Source of the DNA: Meconema thalassinum
Taxonomy: Eukaryota > Arthropoda > Insecta > Orthoptera > Tettigoniidae
Direction of reading: 5' to 3'
DNA length: 64,000 bases
NCBI GenBank assembly: GCA_946902985.2
Contig: OX336389.2
Span: 1,007,779,441-1,007,843,440 of the forward strand
In this document: positions 24,100 to 36,310 of the stretch, piece by piece
How positions within the stretch are numbered: the first letter of the stretch is position 1
How the letters are laid out: each line of letters begins with the position of its first letter
The notes under the pieces: model-generated
What the model saw: the letters and a program-made list of their open reading frames with translations, nothing else
Databases searched by the model: none
Told to the model about the DNA's origin: nothing
Program-made: the position numbers and the translations under genes

Positions 24100-27000
24100 A
24101 CCTCTTCGGAGGGTGGAAGAGTGGATGTAAGTTTGGGCACTCTCTTGTCCTAGGGGTGAGAAATTGCCCCTGAAGGCGGATGAGCTATTAGTTGGTCAAC
24201 GGCATGAGAATGCAGAAAGCAATGAGAAACTACAGCATTCAAGATCCATATGGATTTCTCTAGTAACACATCATGGCTGTGTTCAAAACCAAATGTTCCG
24301 GAGTTTCAAGTCCCCCAATCGGATCTCCGGCTTCGGGAAAGTTGTCAGTGAAAGATGGAATAAAGATTAGCACGTGGAATGTGCAAACAATGGCGCAAGC
24401 TGGGAAAACCCATAATGCGATCCAAGAAATGGACAGAATGAAGATAGAAATTATGTGTGTAAGTGAAATGCGTTGGCCAGGATCAGGTTCTTGTGACATC
24501 AATGGACATGTAGTTTACTATTCAGGGACATCCAATGGATTATATCAACACGGAGTAGGAATTATAGTATCTGAATTGGTCGCAAAGTGTGTCACCAATT
24601 TTATACCTATCTCAGAGAGAGCATTGTTGCTCCAAATAAATACTGAGCCTGCGCATCTTAACATCATCCAGGTGTACGCCCCTACGACAGACCATAGTGA
24701 TGAAGAAGTTGCAGAATTTTACTCCCAAATCACAGGTGTTTTGCATCAGTTACCAAAGAAAGATGTAACAATAATTATGGGAGATTTCAATGCAAAAGTA
24801 GGACATGGATCTGAAGGCAGTATTGTAGGTCAATATGGGCTTGGTGAAAGGAATGAGAGAGGTGATCAACTTTGCGCATTTACAGGAGAATGGGGATTTG
24901 TAGTAACCAACACATTCTTCACATTACCACCACGACGTTTGTATACTTGGAAGTCTCCTAGAGATTCAGGTGAAAGAATTATAAGGAACCAAATTGACTA
25001 TATTTTGATAAATCAAAGATATAGGAACAGCTGTGTCTCAATGAAAACATATCCCGGTGCGGACATTCATTCCGATCATATCCCTCTAGTTGGAGTTTTT
25101 AAAATCAAAATGAAAAAGATTCAAAAGAGAAGAGCAATAAAGTATAATATGCGTAAATTAATTGAACCTTCAGTAAGACAAAATGTAGAAGAGCAGCTCA
25201 ATGATGAACTTGGATCCCTATCTGATGCCTTATGTACCGATGAGAAAATTAAAACATTAACTAATACCGTTGAATCTATGAAGAAAGATCACTTAGTAAC
25301 AGATATCGCTAAAAAGAAACCATGGAGATTCTTAAAATGATGGATAAGAGAAGGAAAGCAAAGGGTAATCCTGATGAATATAAGAACATCAACAGGGAAA
25401 TCAGGAAAGAAATAAGATTAGCTATGGATAGGGACATCCAAGAAAAATGTAATGAAATAGAGATGTTACAATTAAAACATGACAGCTTCAATGTTCATCG
25501 AAAAGTTAAAGAAGTGACAGGGAATTATAGAACTAGACAAGGAAATAGATTGGTCAATATTGAAGGAAAACTAATTGTTGGAAAATAAGAGTTTAAAGAT
25601 ACGTGGCAAAGATATATAGAACACTTGTTTTATGATACTCGACAGGAGCCACCTCGAATAAATGGTGAAACAGGACCCCAAATTCTGGTAGATGAAGTAC
25701 AAACCGCGATAAAAGCCATGAAGGATGGTAAAGCCACTGGCCCTGACAATGTGAATGCTGAATTTTTAAAGCTTTTGAATGAGGATAATGTGAGATGGTT
25801 GACTAAAATATTCAACGACATTTACAATTCTGGGAACATTCCTCTGGAATGGCTTAAATCGGAATTCATCACACTACCTAAAAAACCCGGAGCTAAGTTT
25901 CGTAGTGAGTACCGAACAATCAGTCTCATGAATCACATCTTGAAGGTATTTCTGAAGATCATTCATCGTAGAATATACAAAATATGTGAAGAACAAGTTT
26001 CTTCTACACAATTTGGTTTTAGAAACTCATTTGGCACACGTGAAGCCCTATTTAGCATTCAAGTATTGTTTCAAAGGTGCCGTGATGTGAACTGCGATAT
26101 ATATGCCTGCTTTATTGACTATCAAAAGCTTTCGATAGAGTAAGACATCATAAGATGATAGAAATTTTACAAATGATTGGCTTAGATGATAAAGATTTAC
26201 GAATAATTGTGAACTTGTACTGGAATCAATCTGCTTATGTGAGGTTGGGTAACGAGAACACGGAAGATATAGATATTCTAAGAGGTGTAAGACAAGGCTG
26301 TATATTGTCTCCATTGTTATTTAACATCTATTCGGAATATATCTTTAAAGAAGCTCTAGAGGATGTTGAGATGGGAGTGCTCTTAAATGGTAACTGGATA
26401 AATAACATTCGATATGCCGATGACACTGTGATTTTTGCGGATAGTCAAGAAAGCCTGCAACATATCATTGATAAAGTTATCCAAAAAAGCCATGAATATG
26501 GTTTAGATATAAACCCTCAGAAGACAAAATTGATGGTCATTAGTAAAAACAAAGTCTCTGCATACAAACTAAATATAGACCAGAAAACCATTGCACAAGT
26601 GCATAAGTATATATACCTTGGCACTACCATAAATGACCAATGGGACCCTTCTGATGAGGTGAAGTCTCGAATTGGGAAAGCCCGGACAACTTTCAATAAG
26701 ATGCGGAATTTTTTCAGACATCACGGGCTGACAATGACTACGAAAATCAGGCTTTTGCGTTGTTATGTGTTCTCTACTCTTTTTTACGGTGCTGAGACAT
26801 GGACTCTGACAGAGTCTTTATGTAAACGGCTAGAGGCCTTTGAAATGTGGCTGTACAGGATATTGCGGATACCATGGACAGACCATGTCACAAATGTTGA
26901 GGTTCTCCAAAAAATGAAAAAAACTAAGGAGGTATTAACCACCGTGAAAATCAGGAAAATCCAATACCTAGGACACATCATGAGGAATACCACCATGTAC

Positions 27001-27200
27001 CATCTCCTACAGTCTATTCTTCAAGGAAAATACCAGGGAAGAGAAGTGTTGGACGAAGAAGAATATCCTGGTTAAAAAATCTCACAGCCTGGACCTCAAA
27101 AACATCTACTGATTTATTCCGAGCTGCAAGTGATAGGAACAGCACAGTCAAGATGGTAGCCAACATCCGGAACGGATAGGAACCATAAGAAGAAGATATT
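24100..27200 (+). mobile_element. Decayed RTE-like non-LTR retrotransposon
   Basis: The 5' leader (GGGTGAGAAATTGCCCCTGA at 24156 and GGTCAACGGCATGAGAATGC) is typical of these insect elements. An endonuclease-RT frame follows, broken by shifts and a stop. The last codons (MVANIRNG, stop near 27180) sit just before an AAGAAGAAGAT tail. Both ends are estimates because I could not find a clean target duplication. Confidence 0.85.
24273..27180 (+). pseudogene. RTE-like endonuclease-reverse transcriptase, multiply frameshifted
   Basis: The gene would encode an APE-type endonuclease that nicks the target and an RT that copies the RNA there. Endonuclease 24273-25340: STWNVQTM, SEMRWPGSG, IIMGDFNAKVG and the terminal SDH in HSDHIPL are all present. 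The frame shifts near 25330. The next frame has an in-frame TAA at 25586-25588. It shifts again near 26127, inside the first RT aspartate motif. The palm motif NIRYADDTVIFAD lies at about 26404-26440 in the frame 26155-27075, and a last shift falls near 27035. Insect annotations often label such ORFs craniofacial development protein 2-like, a misnomer. Four lesions make it inactive. Confidence 0.88.
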
Positions 27201-30200
27201 GCTCTATTAGGCAACAACATTTCAGTTATATTTTGGGCAAATTTTATAAATCCAGTGCTATCAGCATAATTCTGTAGATAAATAGAATATTCTAAATAGA
27301 TATACATAGAGGAATGAGGATTGAATCATACATTTTAGGAAAAGTAGGCTTTTGTGTTCGTCACAACTCTTTCCATTTTATGTAATATACTGGCCTTGAA
27401 TTATAATGGGACACTTCCCTCTTCATTTGTTGCCAACACGCTGCTTGTGTGGACAGTAGCCTTGTCTCAGAATTACATTTTCTCTTTACAAAACTGGCTG
27501 TAAGTCTCACAATTCTCTATCAAATACACTCAAATTTTAACACAACCCTCCATGCGTTCCCTCGCGACATTCATAACTGCCGAAGTTATCCTCATACACT
27601 CTTAACAATTCAAAACACTCGTTTCAAAAGCATTCATTCTAAAATACACTATATTCCAAAAACATATGACCGTATAATTATTATTAAAATTATTCCCTTA
27701 AGTGAATAATTGTTAAAAGTATTTACAAACACTGTATTCGTTATGTTTAACGTTGTATAACGATATCCATACGTTATATATAAGAGTCTTAGCTCTCTTT
27801 TAAAATATACCTTTTCATCAAGTATATAAAATGTGATCCTCACATATAAATTTCTTTATCACTCACCAATGTTAATATACTGCAACACCCTGTCCCAATT
27901 GGGTTTATAGTCAATATCAGTCTAATGCTTTCAACCAACAAAGATCAAATGCACGTAGATACTCAAATCCGTGTTTTAATAAAATGTTTAATAGAAGTAT
28001 TAGTTAACATAAGTAGACAACATTTTCCCCCAAATTATTTTCCGCTCATTAACACTCTCGTCATCACTTCTAAGTCGTAAATTCACAGATATCGGAATTC
28101 TTAACAACAACGACTCCACTGCTATGAGGCCATGTTCTTACCAATAGAACTATATTTTTGTACTTACCTCAAATGCGGAACAACCTCGCATGAGCACAAA
28201 TATCTCTCCACATAGGCTCATATACACCCTGTATATGGTATTAAAACTCTCATCTACTATGTTGAACGATTCCTTAACACACATTAATTGTTACCAACAT
28301 CTCTTCTGTAGAACTTGCATTTACATTACTGGCATATTCCTCAGCATTGTAACACTCAACTGCTGGTATACTGAACACTTCCTTCTGTTCTTAAAAGAAA
28401 CCTTCATTTATAAAAGACGACCTTAGACGTATCGTGTATGACCTCCATGAGTTTAATTTATAAAATGTTATTTAATTGTCCACTAAACTGTTACATATAC
28501 ATTTAATAGAAATACTATTATGTTCCACCACTCTTATCTAGCTTTAAAATTACACGTCTTCGCAATGTCATGTCCACAATATGACGTGACACCACATATA
28601 GTGTATAAATAACCACACACGTTATTTATATGTCCAATAGAATTCAATCTTGACCGGGATAAAGTAGCTTTGAATTCCCAGTCTTATGATAAAATTTATC
28701 TTCTATGAAGATATATCTCCTAATACAATTAAATGGCTAAAACTCTTAGCTTTTTCAAATAAAGTAAGGATTGTCAATTCCGAAATGTGTTTCCATCTTA
28801 TACAAAGAATGTCTATGAGTATATGACTTCTATCATATCATGATGAATATTTCTTGTCAGTTCGACGTAAAGTTCATAGTAATTATGATAATATAACAAT
28901 ATATCATTCGTAGTTTCTTCTGTTCTTGAAGCTTTTTCTTACAATAAGTTGCCCAAATTAAATTATTAAAAGGAATTTCATTGGCATCCACGACTAAATG
29001 TCTGCATCCTCAATTCAAAATAAAATTGGAACACGTTGAAAGTTAAAATGACTGGTCTTAAATAAGGAATACTGATTCCTTAAACAAATAAACATGTCAG
29101 TTCAGAAACTGCATCGTAGAATGTAAATTTGAAAATGATGAAAGACGATCATCTCACGTGATCTTGTAGAATAAAATCTTGTAACACACATGAAGTATAA
29201 ATATATATCGAAACATGGAAATACAGAAAATATGGAGTAAAACGCTTGCTCTGAATGTCCTTAAAATCTCTAACTACATAGGAAAATAACATTTCTACCT
29301 TATCAGACGATATCTAGATGATCTGGTTAAGTATTTGGAAAATATTTAGATGTTACCTCAATCCAAGATACTGAGTTGGACCCTTGTCCGTTTCCTCGAA
29401 CCAGCGACCATCTGATAAGGAAGGAATTTCCTCTCTGGTCTGTAGAATCGAACAGCAAACTCCCGTTCATAGGTCTTCTTTGTTACCGAGTCCTGGTTAA
29501 CGAAGCTCCATGTTGCATCTATATCTCTGCTTCAAATATGTCCCTGGCGCATAAAGTCTTTAGTTCATCATCCCAAATATGTGACAAATATCGAATAATA
29601 ATTCTCGATGAACATTAGCAGTCATAATAAAATAATGTTAGTATGCTGCTCCAATGTTAAAGTCAATCACTGTTACTCACTTGGACTTTGTTCGCTGCAA
29701 TCTCGTTCCAACTAATAATGCTTTACAGCTCTGCGTCCGTCACTTTTGTTATACCCTTCTAAGACGTCAATATCTTCGAAAGTATTCTGTTTGTGACTTT
29801 TAAATATAATCAAATAGCTGAAGTATAATCTCAACTAACAATGAGAAAACGCAATATCAAGTCTCTTGCGAACTTCGCCTAGTTTGTATGCACGGGATCT
29901 CCAAATATCTACCCTGCAGTCGCGCTATCTCCACGAGTAGTCGAACACCGTACTCGGATAAAGCCTTCGGGACCTTGGTTACCCCGGAATACACCTCTAC
30001 ACTCTTCAAAGTTTGTAGGAATAAGAACTCGGATGCTTGGCGTTCCCTCTCCAAGTCATAAATCTGGCCGCAATTTCTGCCTCCCACCTGAAATTTAGCG
30101 CGCACCTTAAGAATGCTTATTACTGCGTAATTCGTCCTTTCGGCGACTTTCAAAGAATCTGTAATATTTTCCTTTAATTGTCTTCTCACTACCAATGAAT

Positions 30201-30552
30201 AGAATATCCTTCTAAGGGCCTAAATGTAAAAATTCTCCATATAATATAGTTGAAGGTAATCCCGTCTTCAATAATACCTCTCCTGATTGGCTGGGGGCTT
30301 ATGTACAATGACATAAATTATAACAATATTTATAATATTCCATAGCTAATTCACTGTTGCTATGCCAATTTTAAGCTTCTAGAATCTTCTATTGCGCAAC
30401 ATATCACGTGATTGGAATCTCCCTGCCTGCTCGAGACACTAACACGACTGGTTTGCGTCAAGTTCCAGGATTTATATTGCCATGTTAAATTATATCATGG
30501 GCTCGAAAAATATTCTCATTTTAGACCCAAATAATTCATATTTTGGGGGCAG
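27201..30552. other. Non-coding intron sequence, nothing recognised
   Basis: AT-rich with short chance ORFs, the longest being 112 codons on the minus strand at 29857-30195, with no resemblance I can name. It lies between the RTE-like element and the TA flanking the DD41D transposon. Confidence 0.5.
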
Positions 30553-30554
30553 TA

Positions 30555-30870
30555 CCTGCAGTCAATTATTGCAGTGCAACATATCATCTGCGTTAAAATG
30601 TCGTGTCAAGAGGCTGGGTATCGCAAATCATGAAATTAACGCTTAAAACTATGATATAACGAAATGGAGAACGTTTGAAACAGCGAGCTGGAGGAGTAAC
30701 GTACTCTAAGTGGCTCTTAATTCAAGTATTCTTCAATGCTGAGGCGTAGCTCAAGTAGAAAATCTCTGCATTACCAATTGCTGGAGTAGCGATTGTTCGA
30801 ATCCCTCATTGGACATATATTTTTGCAAAGTTTTGCAATGTTATGAGGCTTCAATGCTACAGTCAAATGT
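30555..30870 (+). repeat. Left terminal inverted repeat of DD41D transposon, with tRNA-like segment
   Basis: It pairs with 47731-48021. Inside is a tRNA-like stretch at 30741-30815: GGCGTAGCTCAAGT (A-box-like) and TTGTTCGAATCCC (B-box-like), about 45 bases apart. Confidence 0.82.
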
Positions 30871-30975
30871 CAATTTGTGCCACAACATGCAGTATAATGC
30901 CGTTATTACAGTGTTTGTGCTCTACCCACTCTGCGCAGCTATACAGTGGGATTGAAGTCACTTCATTCATTCGTC

Positions 30976-31614
30976 ATGCACTCGACGGACGAATACTTTG
31001 ACATGTTTCTTTTTTACGTGGAGGCAAGAGGGAATTCCTTGCAGGCACTACGTCTGTATCGGGAAAGATACCCAGACAGGCGACATCCGAGTGTAAATAC
31101 TGTACGCATTATTGAAAGACATTTTCAAAATAACAGGGGAACTTGGGGCAATCACACCTGTCCAATACAGGACCATAACTTTGTTGAGAATGAGTAGGGA
31201 GTTATGGACGCAGTTCGCAACGACCCTCACATTAGCACAACAGCATTTGCACAACAGGTGAATATTAGCCAGTCGTCCATAAGCCGTATATTGCATGCGC
31301 TTAAATATCATCCCTACCATGAACAACTAAACCAGGAGAGATTTCGAAGCTCGGATGAATTTCAGTCAGTGGCTGTTAGGAAAAGTGGAAGATAATGTAG
31401 CAAACTTACCAAAAATCCTATTCTCGGACGAATCGAGATTCCACAATAATGTACCGTCAACCGCCATAACATGCACTACTGGGGTGCTGACAATCCCCAC
31501 TGGGATCGACTGGCGGCCTATCAAGTGCAATGGGGAGTGAATGTATGGTGTGGAATCTTGGCCGATCGCCTTATTGGACCGTATTATTTGAAGGCCATTT
31601 GACAGGTGCACGCT
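30976..31614 (+). pseudogene. DD41D transposase, N-terminal half (pseudogene)
   Basis: The transposase would bind the inverted repeats and cut and paste the element at TA. The ATG at 30976 opens MHSTDEYFDMFLFY, then a helix-turn-helix region (LQALRLYRERYPDRRHPS and, after an in-frame TAG at 31195-31197, ISTTAFAQQVNISQSSISRI). The frame shifts near 31360 and again near 31455. The first catalytic Asp is in ILFSDESRF, followed by MHYWGADNPHW, VWCGILADRLIGPYYL and GHLTGAR. It stops abruptly at 31614, where the nested element begins. The C-terminal half resumes at 46764. Confidence 0.88.
31609..31614. repeat. Left 6-bp target duplication of nested element (CACGCT)
   Basis: It matches CACGCC at 46758-46763 except for the last base. 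With one copy kept, the transposase codons around it read Gly-Ala-Arg-Tyr-Pro in frame across the junction. Confidence 0.85.
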
Positions 31615-31734
31615 AGTAGGGGGGCAGTAAGAGTTCTGACTCAAGTCGCATGTGCCTTAATACTTATGGTTATGTAGCAAACGGCTATCTCGCGAACCCA
31701 TGGATCGATTTTGGACATATGAGCTATCAAATTA

Positions 31735-32420
31735 CTCGGGTTGACGCCCTCTTTCCACTGGACAACCTATTTCCACCCTAAAATAAAACCTACCCCTACT
31801 AGGGGGTGAAATTGTAATTTTTAGGTAAATGTCGCTTTACAAGTGTAACATGCATGTGGTCCGATACCAGTATGATATTAAACGTTGTTTCACATAAACG
31901 ACATGCCAACGAGTCGATGCCACTATTGTTTAACATTTTTGGTTTTTTGTTTTACGCATGCGCACATGTTTTTTTTTTTTTTGTAAGAGGGCGGACTTTT
32001 TGAATAATGATTAACAGATAAGTTATTTTTTTAAATAACCAAAAGATACAAAACTAATAGGTCATCGGCATTTTAATATCTCATGAACCAATAAGGCTAG
32101 GGACTTGTATGAGGGGTCGTTCAACTCGGGCTGACACCCCCTTTCCAATGGACAACCTATTTCCACCTCAAAATAAAACCTACCCCTACTAGAGGGTGAA
32201 ATTATATTATTTTGAAAAAATCTTGCTTTCCAAGTGCGACATATGGGAGTTTGAATGTTAATAGGAAATTAAACGTTGTTCCTACATAAAGGACATGCCA
32301 ACGAGTCGATGCCATAATGAATTAGAATTTTTGTTTTTGATTTACGCATGCGCACATGGTGATTTTGTAAGAGGGCGGGATTTTTGAAAAAAAAAAGATT
32401 TATAAGAAGGGGTTTTAGTG
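31735..32420. repeat. Duplicated ~400-bp module in the outer left arm (mirrored in the right arm)
   Basis: 31735-32020 and 32130-32420 share CCTATTTCCACC, AAATAAAACCTACCCCTACT, GACATGCCAACGAGTCGATG and TTTACGCATGCGCACATG. The inverted partner is 45950-46640. Confidence 0.85.
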
Positions 32421-32694
32421 GTGAGGAGAGAGCTAGATAGTCGCCTCCTTTCCTATGAAGTTTGCTGATATCTCACGAACGCATGGTCGGATTCGGACGG
32501 GAGACGTGTCAAATCGATTGTCCTGATGCCCTTTTTTTGATGTTATTAATGTGTTAAAGTTTTGAGAATGATGGAAACAGACTTGAAATGTTTATGATGA
32601 GTGGTTGTAGATAGAGAGAGAGGAGAGGATACAGCTGGGCGTGTGTTTTTAACAACGCTATTACTGGCTATAATGACCGTGCTTAATAGAACAA

Positions 32695-33575
32695 TTGATA
32701 TTTTGACGGGTCGGTTTAGGACAGGCCGAGGATTCGTTTTCCAATATTTTGACGGGTCAGTTTATGACAGAGTGAGGGTTCGTTTTTCCGATATTTTACT
32801 CTCGAAGGGGATCCTACGATGATATGTTACATGAACAAATGATAATTCTATGATCAGATGATATTTTGATGGATCGGTTAAGGACAGGCCGAGGACTCGT
32901 TTTCCAATAATTCGATGGGTCGGTTTATGAGAGCGAGGGTTCGTTTACTGATATTTTACTCTCGAAGAGGATCTTTAACAAGTAAACGATGATGGGTTAC
33001 ATGAATAATGATAATTCTATGATCAGATGATATTTTGAAGGGTCGGTTTAGGACAGGCCGAGGATTCGTTTTCCAATATTTTGACGGGTCAGTTTATGAC
33101 GGAGCAGGGGTTCGTTTTTTCCGATATTTTACTCTCTAAGGGGATCCTACGATAATGGGTTACATGAAAAATGATAATTCTATGATTAGATGATATTTTG
33201 AAAGGTCAGTTTAGGACAGGCCGAGGATTCGTTTTCCGATATTTCGACGGGTCGGTTTATGAGAGCGAGGGTTCGTTTTCTAATATTTTACTCTCGAAGA
33301 GGATCTTTAACATGTAAACGATGATAGGTTACATGACAAATGATAATTCTATGATCAGATGATATTTTGATCGGTTGGCTTAGGACAGACCGAGGATTCG
33401 TTTTCCAATATTTTGATGGGTCAGTTTATGACAGAGCGAGGGTTCGTTTTTTCCGATATTTTACTCTCGAAGGGGATCCTCCGATGATGGGTTACACGAC
33501 AAATGATAATTCTATGATCAGATGATATTTTGATGGGTCGGTTTAGGACAGGCCGAGGATTGATTGGAAAAAAAA
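32695..33575. repeat. ~165-bp tandem array in left arm (about 5 units)
   Basis: GATATTTTGA.GGGTCGGTTTAGGACAGGCCGAGGATTCG-type units start at about 32699, 32861, 33028, 33190, 33360 and 33529. Each carries TTTACTCTCGAAG and ATGATAATTCTATGATCAGA. The inverted right-arm array at 45180-45690 has only about three units. Confidence 0.85.
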
Positions 33576-33589
33576 TGCGAGAATGACCG

Positions 33590-34830
33590 CAGAGTTACAG
33601 TAAACAGATAAGCCAGTACAAAAGCCGATATATAAGCCAACACAAAAGCCAATACATAAGCCACTACAAAAGCCAACACAAAAGCCAATACATAAGCCAA
33701 TACAAAAGCCAAGACATGGGGTTAGGTTAGGTTAGGCTCTGATATGTTACATTAAGTTATGTGAGCTATGTGTGACGTCATAGCCAGTCTTAAAGCAAGT
33801 CTAAACTTGTAGAACATGTCACGTGACAAGGTTAAGTTAGGTTATGTTAAATAAGTTGAAGTTAAGTCTTTAAATATTCTCAGTCTTTGAGGTACTTTCC
33901 AAGACCAATAAAAAATCTTCAAAATACATTGGCAAAAATAACTTGTCAAATAAGCCAATATAAAAGCCAATATATAGGCCAAAACAAAAGCCAATACATA
34001 AGCCAAAACAAAGGCCAACACAAAAGCCAATACAAAAGCCAATACATCAGCCAATACAAAAGCAAACACGTGGGGTTAGGTTAGGTTAGGTTCTGATATG
34101 CTACATTAGGTTAGGTGAGCTATGTGTGACGTCATAGCCAGTCTTAAAGCAAGTCTAAACTTGTAGAACATGTCAAGTGACAAGGTTACGTTAGGTTATG
34201 TTAAATGAGTTGAGGTTAAGTCTTTAAATATTCACAGTCTTTCAGGTACTTTCCACGACCAATAAAATATCTACTAAATACATTGACAAAAATAACTTGT
34301 CAAATAATCCAATATAAAAGCCAATATATAAGTCAACACAAAAGCCAATACATAAGCCAAAACACATGCCAACACAAAAGCCAATACAAAAGCCAATACA
34401 TAAGCCAATACAAAAGCAAACACATGGGGTTAGGTTAGGTTAGGTTCTGATGTGCTACATTAGGTTAGGTGAGCTATGTGTGACGTCATAGCCAGTCTTA
34501 AAGCAAGTCTAAACTTGTAGAACATGTCACGTGACAAGGTTAAGTTAGGTTATGTTAAATGAGTTGAGGTTAAGTCTTTAAATATTCCCAGTCTTTGAGG
34601 TACTTTCCAAAACCAATTAAAAATCCACTAAATACATTGACAAAAATAATTTGTCAAATAATCCAATATAAAAGCCGATATATATGCCAATACAAAAGCC
34701 AATACATAAGCCAATATAAAAGCCGATATATAAACCAATACAAAAGCCAATACATAAGCCAATTGAAAAGCCTATACGAAAGCCAATACAAAAGCCAATG
34801 CATAAGCCAATATATGAGCTTATGATAAGT
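33590..34830. repeat. ~355-bp tandem units with 12-bp minisatellite and TTAGG runs
   Basis: Units begin near 33721, 34076 and 34430, 354-355 bp apart. Each has a TTAGG run, TATGTGTGACGTCATAGCC and ACTTGTAGAACATGTCA. Each ends in a variable array of 12-mers of the AATACAAAAGCC / AATACATAAGCC type (33600-33715, 33950-34070, 34310-34425, 34665-34820). Further pieces are at 35600-35815 and, inverted, at 38230-38763 and 44671-44830. The low-complexity ORFs through the array come from its 12-bp period. Confidence 0.85.
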
Positions 34831-34897
34831 CACATTATCACTAAAACAGTTGTAACCTTTATAGTGAGAACATCACACTGACAGGTTAGTTACTACT

Positions 34898-35590
34898 ATG
34901 GAACTTACTACAACCAACAAGGGTAGGGAACGTGCACTCTATCATGGCTACTCTTATAACTATAATCGTCAGAATGTGAATGGAATAATATTCTGGCGAT
35001 GCTCAAAAGAGAGGTGAACAAAATGTCGAGGAAATCTAAAAAGTAAAAATGGAAAGGTTTTAAGTGTGAGTGTTCATCAATGTAGTGCTCAAGACAAACC
35101 ACGGTTGTTGTTTACAGAAAATTATGAAAATGCTAAAAAGCAAGTTCAAGAAACCGATATTGCAGCTCAAGATAATGCAGTGTTTGCTCAAAAGCACTTA
35201 TCATATCCTCAAAAAGTCATGTTACGACAGTTGTCAACGTCTAAGAAAACCTCAACACTATCAAAGTCAACACAGACTAAGAAAGGAGTCTCTGTGGTAA
35301 AGTAAGAAAAGGAATTCAATAGTTTTAGTGATGTTGAGGATATTGTTGATTACAATGATGATGATTATAATAATAGTGATAAAGATTCTGAGGATGATGA
35401 TGATAATGATAATGATAATGCTCTGTTTACCCCTAAAACATTTGTTAAATTTGTTTACTGGAACAATCCCAGTAAGCTAATCCAACGGCTTCAGTACTTG
35501 CATGCCTGTAGACAGGCTGGTCATACTGAATATGAGGAAGAACTATTGGATATAGAAAATTTGCTTCGTTGTGTCAAAATTATTATGTAA
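34898..35590 (+). pseudogene. FLYWCH zinc-finger ORF, copy A (two in-frame stops)
   Basis: The ATG at 34898 starts MELTTTNKGRERALYHGYSY, a FLYWCH-type zinc finger (aromatic core, FWRC, CRG, HQC) that in insects is often found in transposon proteins and binds DNA. TGA at 35015-35017 replaces the serine codon seen in copy B. TAA at 35303-35305 follows a Ser/Lys/Thr-rich linker. The frame then continues through a very acidic Asp/Asn-rich stretch to a C-terminal segment (TFVKFVYWNNPSKLIQRLQY) ending at 35590. The same ATG context and leader recur at copy B, so the two arose by duplication. The likely role in the element is DNA binding, which is an inference. Confidence 0.7.
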
Positions 35591-35890
35591 TGAATTCACG
35601 TAACCGCTTAAACATATTCCCAGTCTTTGAGATACTTTCCAAGACCAATAAAAATCCACTAAATACATTGACAAAATAACTTGTCAAATAAACCAACACA
35701 AAAGCCGATATATAAGCCAACACAAAGCCAATACATAAGCCAATACAAAAGCCAACACAAAATCCAACGCAAAAGCTAACACATATGCCAAGACTAAAGC
35801 CAATATATAAGCTTATGGTAAGTCACTTTATTATCAAAACAGTTGTAACCTTCGTAGTGTGAACATCATACATACAGGTCAGCTACTACT

Positions 35891-36136
35891 ATGGAACTTA
35901 CTACAACCAACAAAGGTAGGCAACGTGCACTCTATCAATGCTACTCTTATAACTATAAACGACAAAATGTAAAAGGAATAATATTCTGGCGATGTTCAAA
36001 ACAGAGGTCAACAAAATGTCGAGGTGATATGAAAAGTAAATATGGTGAGGTTTCAAGTGTGAGTGATCATCAATGTAGTGCTCCAATTGAAACACCGATA
36101 GTGTTAACAAAAATCATTGGAATGTTAAAAATCTAG
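35891..36136 (+). pseudogene. FLYWCH zinc-finger ORF, copy B (finger intact, tail frameshifted)
   Basis: 81 codons beginning MELTTTNKGRQRALYQCYSY, with an uninterrupted FLYWCH finger (IIFWRCSKQR, TKCRGDM, VSDHQCSAP). The reading frame slips near 36122. The other frame continues for about 40 codons with similarity to the linker of copy A and is then lost. It is preceded by the same minisatellite and leader as copy A. I cannot tell whether the short finger alone is expressed. Confidence 0.68.
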
Positions 36137-36261
36137 TACAAGAAAAACATGTTGCTACTCAAAATAGTTCATTGTTTATTGAGCAACGTTTAACCCCTGT
36201 TGTAAAAGTTATGTTTAATCCATCTTTCACATCACAAGAGCCATAAACATCACAGACTATG

Positions 36262-36310
36262 CAAGAGGTAGTGTTGTTGTTTTAAGTGGCGGAACTACAA
36301 GATCATCGGT
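36262..36310 (+). repeat. Possible degenerate copy of the mini-retroposon family
   Basis: TTGTTGTTTTAAGTGGCGGA followed by ATCATCGGTCC resembles the 3'-to-5' text of the mini-retroposon at 47538-47593 (TTGTTGTTTTAAGGGGCCTA, TATCGGCCCC). The hairpin is largely lost and no clear target duplication is seen. Confidence 0.4.

Noticed and set aside
32695..33575. CRISPR-like array
   Set aside because: Units are ~165 bp and repetitive throughout, without unique spacers, and the sequence is clearly eukaryotic.
33518..34825. ORFs of repeating Ser-Gln-Tyr-Lys or Leu-Ala-Phe-Val type on both strands (also at 38300-38626 and 44557-44781)
   Set aside because: They arise because the 12-bp minisatellite has no stop in some frames and its period is a multiple of three. 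No start context, no conservation beyond the repeat.
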